Shown here one piece after another: positions 20,803-26,791 of a stretch of DNA of 26,791 nucleotides. This DNA comes from Bacillota bacterium. Lineage in GTDB: Bacteria; Bacillota; UBA4882; UBA8346. The stretch lies in the NCBI GenBank assembly GCA_023417475.1, contig JAEZFP010000034.1:1-26791 (forward strand). Direction: 5' to 3'. Position numbers and translations under genes: made by a program. Each line of letters opens with the position of its first letter. The first letter of the stretch is position 1. Below the pieces are notes generated by a model. It was not told the origin of the DNA. It ran no database searches and saw only the letters and a list, made by a program, of their open reading frames with translations.

Positions 20803-22824
20803 TTAGTTTGATTTTAAAATCAGGACTTCGGTGGGTTCCAACGTTGCCCCTCCCACTACCCGTTTACCCGTGATCAAATCCCGGTAATTTCCTTCCGGCA
20901 ACAGGACCGCCGCCGGGCGGTCATTATGATTCATTACAAACAGGTAAGCTTGACCGTCCTTGACCCGTTTAACCGCTTCCACGCCTTGCGGAACATTGAG
21001 GGTGGGGATGATCTCCCGCGCCACGCAAAGCGTTTGGATGAACTTCCGGTAAAAGGCCGGTTCCGGTTGGGTGGCGATATAATAAGCTAACCCGGCTTGG
21101 AAACGGTTCACCGTAACCGCGGCCGAACCGGAATAGTAATCCTCGGTAAATTCGGCGACCGCCGTCGCGGTATCAAGCTTCACAATATCACACCAGTGCC
21201 GGCAACGGTACTCCCCGTTCAAGACGCAGATGGGCTCATTGATCCGCAACCCGTTGGACATCTGCGGTTCCAACGCGTCAAACTCCGCCACCCGCAAACC
21301 GAGGACCGCTTGAAGCGGTCCGGTATATCCCTCCGGGAAAAACCCGCCCGTCGCGTCGACTATCCCGCTAAAACAGGTGGTGACGAAGGTTCCGCCTTCC
21401 GCCACATACCGTTCGATCCGTTCCGCGACGCCCGGTTTGACCATGTATAGCAACGGCGCGATCACCAGTTGGTAAGGTTTGAGGTCGGCCGTGGCCGCAA
21501 CAAACCGCACCGGGATGTTCATGGCGAACAACGGCTCGTAAAAGTTCCGGATCTGTTCGAGATATTGCAACGCGACACTGGGTTGCTGCTCGAACTCCAC
21601 CGCCCACCAGTTCTCATAGTCAAAGACGATCGCCACTTGCGCCGGAACGGTCGCGTCGAGCAGTTCAGCCAATCCGGCCAGTTCGTTGCCGAGTTGGACC
21701 ACTTCCCGGTAGACGCGGGACTGTTCGTCGCCCCAAGCGTTAATCATGGCGCTATGGAATTTCTCGGCTCCTTTGCGGGATTGCCGCCACTGAAAAAACA
21801 TGATCCCGTCGGCGCCGCGGGCCAAGGCCTGATAACTCCAGAGCCGCATCACCCCGGGACGCTTATTGGGATTGTACGACCGCCAATTCACTTGACTTGG
21901 CGCTTGCTCCATCAACACGAACGGTTGGCCGTCCTTCAACCCGCGCATCAGGTCATGGTTGAACGCGGCCCAAGCCGGATTGCCCTCCGGCGCCGGATTG
22001 GGGTAACTGTCCCAGGAGACCACGTCCAGCGGCTCCGCCCATTGGAAATAGTCCAACGGCTTGAAGTCGCCCATGAAATTGGTGGTCACCGGGATGGTCG
22101 GGGTGATCTCCTTCAGGATCGCCAATTCCGCTTGGCAGCAACCGAACAGACTGTCCGACATAAAACGTTGGTAATCAAGGACCTGGCCCGGGTTGGCAAA
22201 GGTCGAAGTGCGCCGCGGCGGAATAATCTCCGGCCATTGATAATACGTTTGACTCCAAAAGTCGGTACCCCAGGCTTCATTAACCCGCGCCACCGAACCG
22301 TAGCGTTGTTGCAGCCACTTCCGGAAGGCCAAAGCGCAGTTGTCGCAGTAACAAACCGCCGTATGACAGGCGTATTCATTGTTGATATGCCACATGACCA
22401 ACGCGGGATGGTTCCGATACCGCTCGGCCAATCGCCGGACCAACGCCTGATTGAGCCGGCGGTAGGTCGGGCTGTTGGGACAGTACGACTGACGCGAGCC
22501 ATGACTGATGCGATTGCCGTGTTGATCCACGGGCAAGACGTCGGGGTAGTTCACCGAGACCCAGGCCGGTTGACTGGCGCTGGCGGTCGCCAAATCGGCA
22601 AAGATGCCGTGAGCCGCCAGTTTATCAAGCAACCGGTCCAGCCAATCAAAACAATAGGTCCGCTCATCCGGCTGGAGCGTAGCCCAACTAAAAATGGCGA
22701 TACTGACCAGGTTGACGCCGGCCTGTTTCATCAGGCGCATGTCTTCGTCCCAGACCGCTTCCGGCCATTGTTCGGGGTTATAATCACCGCCGTAGAAGAT
22801 CTTGGGTAAACGCGGATTGATCAA
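20803..22824 (-). CDS. Glycoside hydrolase family 42 beta-galactosidase
   Basis: This 673-residue enzyme of normal GH42 length opens PKIFYGGDYNPEQWPEAVWD. The acid/base Glu150 lies in MWHINNEYACH and the nucleophile Glu306 in PFVLMEQAPSQVNW. Cys115, Cys158, Cys160 and Cys163 match the four-Cys zinc cluster of GH42 enzymes. The TIM barrel is followed by the trimerisation (A4 beta-galactosidase middle) domain and a short beta domain. No signal peptide is seen, so it acts in the cytoplasm on galacto-oligosaccharides. The start is TTG 22824 with GGAGGAG about five bases upstream. It stands alone on the minus strand, tail to tail with the LysR gene. Confidence 0.95.
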   Translation of the reverse strand: MINPRLPKIFYGGDYNPEQWPEAVWDEDMRLMKQAGVNLVSIAIFSWATLQPDERTYCFDWLDRLLDKLAAHGIFADLATASASQPAWVSVNYPDVLPVDQHGNRISHGSRQSYCPNSPTYRRLNQALVRRLAERYRNHPALVMWHINNEYACHTAVCYCDNCALAFRKWLQQRYGSVARVNEAWGTDFWSQTYYQWPEIIPPRRTSTFANPGQVLDYQRFMSDSLFGCCQAELAILKEITPTIPVTTNFMGDFKPLDYFQWAEPLDVVSWDSYPNPAPEGNPAWAAFNHDLMRGLKDGQPFVLMEQAPSQVNWRSYNPNKRPGVMRLWSYQALARGADGIMFFQWRQSRKGAEKFHSAMINAWGDEQSRVYREVVQLGNELAGLAELLDATVPAQVAIVFDYENWWAVEFEQQPSVALQYLEQIRNFYEPLFAMNIPVRFVAATADLKPYQLVIAPLLYMVKPGVAERIERYVAEGGTFVTTCFSGIVDATGGFFPEGYTGPLQAVLGLRVAEFDALEPQMSNGLRINEPICVLNGEYRCRHWCDIVKLDTATAVAEFTEDYYSGSAAVTVNRFQAGLAYYIATQPEPAFYRKFIQTLCVAREIIPTLNVPQGVEAVKRVKDGQAYLFVMNHNDRPAAVLLPEGNYRDLITGKRVVGGATLEPTEVLILKSN

Positions 22825-23147
22825 TGAAACTCCTCCGTTTCCAATTGCGGATGATTGTCAAAAACACATTATCTCTATGTTGCAATAAGTTGCGCCAATA
22901 TGCAATGGCTTTTCTTCATCTGTTTTCGCTTTTTTTACGACTCGGCTATCGCCGCAACGCACGTGGCGCTTTCGATTGCAGGCTCCAAGCCAAATTCCTC
23001 TTGATTTTGGAATGTAATTGGAAAGCAATGCGTGGTTATTGCAAATTGTAAGAATTTCTTAGCATTAATGGAACTTTTTGTTTATGTTTCAGGTTTACCA
23101 TACTGATAGACGATATCTTTGATTATGAAATAGGCGGGAGGTTCTTC
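22825..23147. other. Divergent intergenic region between GH42 and the protease-like gene
   Basis: No supportable gene is present. The segment is AT-rich and must hold both promoters, but I find no clear -35/-10 pair. Repeated TTGCAA-like words (TTGCAATAAG and TATGCAATGG near 22880-22910) could belong to an operator. Confidence 0.4.
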
Positions 23148-24377
23148 ATGATCCAAATGAAACACCGATTTTGGTTGGGGGTTTGTGTTCTTTTCCTAAT
23201 GTTGACGGGGAATCTTTGGGCGCTATCCGACACCGCTCCGCAGTTGCCCGAGGGCGAACCGCTCCTTGCCGCAACTTGCATGGTTCCGTTTAAGCTATGT
23301 AATAACAATATTTTTGTAACAGCCAGAATAAACGACGACCCTACCGAATATCGTTTCCTGGTGGATACCGGCGCGCCGAATGTTGTCAGCGCCAAAGTCG
23401 CTGCGGCGCTCCGGTTGGAAAAGGTCACGGAGTTGACAGCGGTGGATTCGGCGGGAAATAGTCAAGCGACCCGCCTGGTCTCGATCAAAAAACTGCGGCT
23501 AGGCGATGCAACGGTAAACAATAGCTTCGCCTTGGTTAACGATTTTCAAACTTTTGCGAAGATCGGATTGGAGATTGACGGTTTTATCGGCAGCAACTTT
23601 TTAAAATTCTTCAAAGTCACCATTGATTATCAACTGCAACAACTGACCTTTGCCCAATCGACCGGGAAAACCGCCGGACCCGGCGCCGTAATTACCTTAG
23701 CGATGAACGACATCGGACAAATTCATACCCTCGGCAATATTCCGGGAAGCGCCCAACCGCTGCCATTACAGATCGATACCGGCGCCAGCGGCAACTGCTA
23801 TCTGCTCGTGCCGGAAACCCTGTATCAACAAATGCCGGAGGCGTTTAGCGAAACTGTGATCAATTGTCTCGGTCGACAATCCAGCGGGTTGTTCGGTCAG
23901 AGCGCTGTCAGTCGGATTACCCGCATCAAAAAACTACAAATCGGCGGGTTGAACCTGCAAAATCTACCCGTTCAAGTTACCGGCGGCAACATGGTCAACC
24001 TTTGCAACCGGTTTCTAACCCATTTTACGGTTACCATCGATTATCCCGCGGCCACATTACGTTTAATTCCCAATCCCAACGCCCCGATTAGCGATAATCT
24101 CTTGAGTTACGGGTTCGCATACGGTCAAAACGAAACCGGGCAACCGGAGATTGAATTTATCTGGGAAAACTCTCCCGCCGCCAAAGCCGGCGTCAAACCG
24201 GGCGACCGGATCGCGAAGCTTGCCGCAGCCGGGAAGGATCTGCCATTTGCGGAATGGTACTCGGCCATCAGTAATCCGGAAATAACGATGCTGCAATTAA
24301 GTGTGGCGAATTCATCGGGAATCAAAAACTTGATTTTAAAGAAGGCTCTTTTGTTGCAAGCGGTCAAGCCGGAATGA
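23148..24377 (+). CDS. Exported two-lobed retropepsin-like aspartyl protease with PDZ domain
   Basis: The 409-residue protein starts with a signal-type segment (WLGVCVLFLMLTGNLWALS, residues 9-27). It then has two retropepsin-like lobes, each with a D-T-G motif: FLVDTGAPN (Asp73) and LQIDTGASG (Asp210). Each lobe has a second conserved strand (GFIGSNFLKFFKVTIDY; NRFLTHFTVTIDYPAATLRL). A PDZ-like domain (about 315-400) contains ENSPAAKAGVKPGDRIAKLA. Bacterial relatives are poorly characterised; the paired DTG motifs could form one active site within a chain, pepsin-like. ATG 23148 follows GGGAGG by six bases. No operon partner is evident, and 24378-24591 holds no gene. Confidence 0.88.
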   Translation: MIQMKHRFWLGVCVLFLMLTGNLWALSDTAPQLPEGEPLLAATCMVPFKLCNNNIFVTARINDDPTEYRFLVDTGAPNVVSAKVAAALRLEKVTELTAVDSAGNSQATRLVSIKKLRLGDATVNNSFALVNDFQTFAKIGLEIDGFIGSNFLKFFKVTIDYQLQQLTFAQSTGKTAGPGAVITLAMNDIGQIHTLGNIPGSAQPLPLQIDTGASGNCYLLVPETLYQQMPEAFSETVINCLGRQSSGLFGQSAVSRITRIKKLQIGGLNLQNLPVQVTGGNMVNLCNRFLTHFTVTIDYPAATLRLIPNPNAPISDNLLSYGFAYGQNETGQPEIEFIWENSPAAKAGVKPGDRIAKLAAAGKDLPFAEWYSAISNPEITMLQLSVANSSGIKNLILKKALLLQAVKPE

Positions 24378-24591
24378 GCGGCGGAGACGGGAACGGCATC
24401 TTGCATTACAGCAATTACCAAGCGCTAGTAATCTATGAGCGACGATTCCTACTAACCGTCCCAACCAATCCGTCAAAAAATTTCCCGCATTGCGGTATTT
24501 TCCTTACCATGAATATTATGGTATCATTTGGATAAGGGCATTGCATCAACCCTTATTTCCGAGGCGCTGGGAGGAGCGTGAACGTTAGACA

Positions 24592-25035
24592 ATGGCGAAT
24601 GAAAAATCCTGCGGCGCGGTGGTGTTTCGCCAAACCGCTTCCGGAATCGAATTTGTGGCGGTTCAAAGCAAAGCCAACGGTCATTGGGGATTTCCCAAAG
24701 GTCATGTCGAAGCGGGAGAAAACGAAACGGAAACCGCCGTGCGCGAAGTGTTCGAGGAAACCGGCTTACGGATTACGCTCCTTTTGGGATTTCGCAACAA
24801 AATCGTGTATCCGTTGCCGGGCGGTCCGACCAAGGAAGTGGTTTATTTCCTGGGCCAGGCAACCGCGGACCCCGTTCAGCTTGCCCCAGCGGGAATGCAT
24901 GAGTGTATCTGGCTAAGCTATCCCCAAATGCGCGAATTTTTGACCTATCAAAGTTCGAAGGAGATTTTAAGAGCGGCGCGGCTGTTTTTGGACAACCGGC
25001 AGTGTGTGGTCAACGACCATCCGAATAACGGCTGA
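24592..25035 (+). CDS. Nudix hydrolase (Ap4A-hydrolase-like)
   Basis: The 147-residue protein has the full Nudix box GHVEAGENETETAVREVFEE then TGL (G-x5-E-x7-RE-x2-EE-x-G). It is preceded by the ANGHWGFPKGHVE motif typical of bis(5'-nucleosyl)-tetraphosphatases. These enzymes cleave dinucleoside polyphosphates or other nucleoside diphosphate derivatives with Mg2+. The start is fixed at ATG 24592 by an in-frame TAG at 24586-24588. The nearest strong Shine-Dalgarno, GGAGGAG (24570-24576), is 15 bases away, an unusual distance. The Eis-like gene follows 95 bp downstream on the same strand. Confidence 0.92.
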   Translation: MANEKSCGAVVFRQTASGIEFVAVQSKANGHWGFPKGHVEAGENETETAVREVFEETGLRITLLLGFRNKIVYPLPGGPTKEVVYFLGQATADPVQLAPAGMHECIWLSYPQMREFLTYQSSKEILRAARLFLDNRQCVVNDHPNNG

Positions 25036-25130
25036 ATTTGCAACATAATCTCCGTTCCGGGCAAGGAAACGCCGCCAAACCGTCGAAATCGTATTGTCAT
25101 TATCAGCAAATATTACAAACAGGAGACTCA

Positions 25131-26375
25131 ATGAGCATCAGAAGACTAGAAGAAAAAGATCTCGCGACGTTAAGTGCCCGGTTATGGACCAACGCCTTTC
25201 CCGGCGAAGGGATTGGCGGGGAAGCAATTGAAGCAAGAAAGGATTTTGCCAACCTCATCATCAACAAACTGCCGGAATTCAATCTATACGGGAAATTTGA
25301 CGAAGACAGGCTCTGCGGCGCGCTCGTGCTGACCGATTATACGGTCAATTTACATTCCGCCGCCAAAACAACCATGGGTGGCTTGAGGGCGCTTTCCGTC
25401 GATTTATTGCATAAAAAAGAACAGATCGCGCTGGAACTGATGCAGTTCGCTTGCAACCATTACCGGGAAAACGGCGCGTGTTGCGTCGCTTTATATCCCT
25501 TCCAAACCGATTTCTATCGTAAAATGGGGTTTGGTTACGGTACGACGCTTCGGGAATATGAAATCGCTCCCCAGTCCATTCCCAACTATCGTTCCAAAGC
25601 ACATCTCGTTTATTGGGAAAACAATCACGAAAAAAAAGCGATTTTAGATTGCTATCAACGCGTAGTCGACAAAAATCACGGCATGTTTCATAAGCTGGGG
25701 CCGGATATTTACAAGTTGTTTGGCCCGGAAACGCGAGTCGTCGCTTATCAGCGGTCGGGAAAAGTCGAAGGCTATCTTCATTTCTCGTTTAAGGTTACTC
25801 CTGAACGCCAAAACCGTCTGTTAATACACGAAATGATCTACGAAACCCCCGACGCTTTTCAGGAACTATGCACTTTCTTGCATACTCAAGCCGATCAATT
25901 TGCAGCGATCGTCTTCTTGACGCAAGATGAATATCTGCATTACAACTTTACCAATCCCGCTCATAGCTTCCGAAGTTCTTGCCACCCCGAAAATATCCCT
26001 TTTTGCATAGCGTCGGTCGGCATGATGTACCGGATTATCGACGTCAAACGCTACTTTGAAATCCTTGGTAACTATAATTTCAACAACCAAACTTGCCGGT
26101 TGAAGATTCAGATTAATGACAGCCTCTTCGCTCCCAATCATGGGAGCACTGTAATTCATTTTACCGAGGGGCTGGCGACGTTTTCCGACGCTCCCCAATT
26201 CGACACGGAAATTACCCTTGATGTCGCCAACTTCTCCTCGTTGGCCATGGGCGCCGTCGACTTTCGAACCTTACTCCATTACGGGCTTGCTTCCATTTCC
26301 CAGCCAAACGCTGCCGAAACCGTTGCCCGAATTTTCCGGTTTCCTGATAAGCCGGTCTGTAGCACATTCTTTTAA
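25131..26375 (+). CDS. Eis-like GNAT N-acetyltransferase
   Basis: The 414-residue protein has the Eis architecture: an N-terminal GNAT domain (MSIRRLEEKDLATLSARLW ... LYPFQTDFYRKMGFGYG), a second GNAT-like domain, and a C-terminal sterol-carrier-like domain (CRLKIQINDSLFAPNHGSTV; ITLDVANFSSLAMGAVDF). In Eis the free C-terminal carboxylate is the catalytic base, and this protein ends in CSTFF. The acetyl-CoA phosphate loop (VDLLHKKEQIALELM) lacks the usual R-x-x-G-x-G glycines. The likely role is N-acetylation of an amine substrate, not identifiable here. ATG 25131 has AGGAG five bases upstream; the open frame to 25038 has no such site. Confidence 0.87.
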   Translation: MSIRRLEEKDLATLSARLWTNAFPGEGIGGEAIEARKDFANLIINKLPEFNLYGKFDEDRLCGALVLTDYTVNLHSAAKTTMGGLRALSVDLLHKKEQIALELMQFACNHYRENGACCVALYPFQTDFYRKMGFGYGTTLREYEIAPQSIPNYRSKAHLVYWENNHEKKAILDCYQRVVDKNHGMFHKLGPDIYKLFGPETRVVAYQRSGKVEGYLHFSFKVTPERQNRLLIHEMIYETPDAFQELCTFLHTQADQFAAIVFLTQDEYLHYNFTNPAHSFRSSCHPENIPFCIASVGMMYRIIDVKRYFEILGNYNFNNQTCRLKIQINDSLFAPNHGSTVIHFTEGLATFSDAPQFDTEITLDVANFSSLAMGAVDFRTLLHYGLASISQPNAAETVARIFRFPDKPVCSTFF

Positions 26376-26416
26376 AATTACATAATGATTATTTTACAGT
26401 GTCTATTGATAACCAC

Positions 26417-26761
26417 TTATCCACAGGAATAGATCGTTTACTCACGGAAATAGATGAGTTATTAACAAAAATAGTATCGTTATTCACAGAAAGAGATCGT
26501 TTTGTGAATAACGTGGATCAGTTATCCACAGAAAGAGATCGTTTTGTTAATAACGTAGCTGAGTTATTCACAAAAAGAGATCGTTTTGTTAGTAACGTAG
26601 CTGAGTTATTCACAAAAAGAGATCGTTTTGTTAGTAACGTAGCTGAGTTATTCACAAAAAGAGATCGTTTTGTTAGTAACGTAGATCAGTTATTCACAAA
26701 AAAGGATCGTTGAGCGACTCAATGATCTCTTTTTGTGACCCAAGGGGCTAAGTTATCCACA
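26417..26761. repeat. Right 21-bp-phased array of DnaA-box-like 9-mers
   Basis: Forward 9-mers start at 26417, 26438, 26459, 26480, 26522, 26564, 26606, 26648, 26690 and 26753. Reverse 9-mers start at 26503, 26545, 26587, 26629 and 26671. All fall on one 21-bp grid; only the two slots before 26753 have decayed. Nine match TTWTNCACA exactly (TTATTCACA, TTATCCACA or the reverse TGTGAATAA). From 26480 the unit is 42 bp, one forward and one reverse box, and the two copies at 26564-26605 and 26606-26647 are identical. The array is the inverted counterpart of the one at 177-443. An AT-rich stretch (26370-26400) adjoins it. Confidence 0.92.
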
Positions 26762-26791
26762 GGCGGGGATTGGCGGGCGGTTTACCGCAAT

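Noticed and set aside
22824..23051. 75-codon plus-strand frame upstream of the protease-like gene
   Set aside because: No ribosome binding site or protein-like pattern; it begins at the GH42 start region.
24578..24916. GTG-started 112-codon frame overlapping the Nudix gene
   Set aside because: It shows Arg/Lys/Cys-rich shadow composition with no family features; the Nudix box is in the other frame.
26399..26713. 104-codon frame with 14-residue repeats as a real protein
   Set aside because: It has a GTG start without a Shine-Dalgarno, the frame follows entirely from the 21-bp repeat, and boxes occur on both strands, which fits DNA-level function better. Kept as a finding, not as a CDS.
26376..26791. 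Chromosomal oriC
   Set aside because: Many DnaA boxes and an AT-rich flank exist, but no dnaA, dnaN, rpmH, recF or gyrB lies nearby, and a similar array occurs 26 kb away.
1..26791. tRNA or rRNA genes
   Set aside because: No cloverleaf-type sequence or rRNA-like segment was noticed on either strand by eye; a tRNAscan run would settle it.

Overview
The window reads as bacterial chromosome from a Bacillota-like (Firmicute-type) organism of middle GC content. The evidence is strong GGAGG-type ribosome binding sites, several TTG starts behind such sites, sigma-A-type promoters with 17-bp spacers, a floA/nfeD pair, and a chromosomal mix of catabolic, transport and regulatory genes. I cannot name the species. 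A Limnochordia/Hydrogenispora-like relative is only a guess.

Layout. Bases 1-176 are the right end of an IS256-type insertion sequence. Its junction falls inside a phased array of DnaA-box-like 9-mers (183-443). Then come a small membrane protein (555-1025), a minus-strand AraC regulator/EamA transporter/DUF2000 operon (3444 to 1221), a GH28 polygalacturonase-type enzyme (3742-5160), a LURP-one-related protein (5516-6094, minus), and a mannitol-dehydrogenase-family oxidoreductase (6378-7952). A candidate structured RNA with a strong terminator lies at 8017-8204. It is followed by a minus-strand nfeD-floA-small gene cluster (10089 to 8290), a 113-bp palindromic element, and a minus-strand EamA/azlC/azlD/nitroreductase operon (13340 to 10544). 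Divergent from that operon is the aguA-aguB pair (13537-15438).

The region 15.5-20 kb is less tidy. It holds an alpha/beta hydrolase gene with an in-frame stop, a small two-helix membrane protein, a methyltransferase, an AraC/GyrI-like regulator, a frameshifted AraC fragment, and a PfpI-family gene divergent from a LysR gene. Next are a GH42 beta-galactosidase (minus), a secreted two-lobed retropepsin-like protein with a PDZ domain, a Nudix hydrolase and an Eis-like N-acetyltransferase. The window closes with a second phased DnaA-box array (26417-26761), inverted relative to the first.

How genes work together. AguA and AguB form a complete agmatine-to-putrescine route under a recognisable promoter. 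GH28, the MDH-family enzyme and GH42 suggest growth on plant polysaccharides; galacturonate reduction by the MDH-family protein is plausible but unproven. AzlC/AzlD and two EamA proteins are amino-acid/metabolite exporters.

The most unusual signal is the pair of arrays: about 28 nine-mers matching or nearly matching the DnaA box TTWTNCACA. They are locked to a 21-bp grid (about two helical turns) in both orientations and lie outside any recognisable oriC context.
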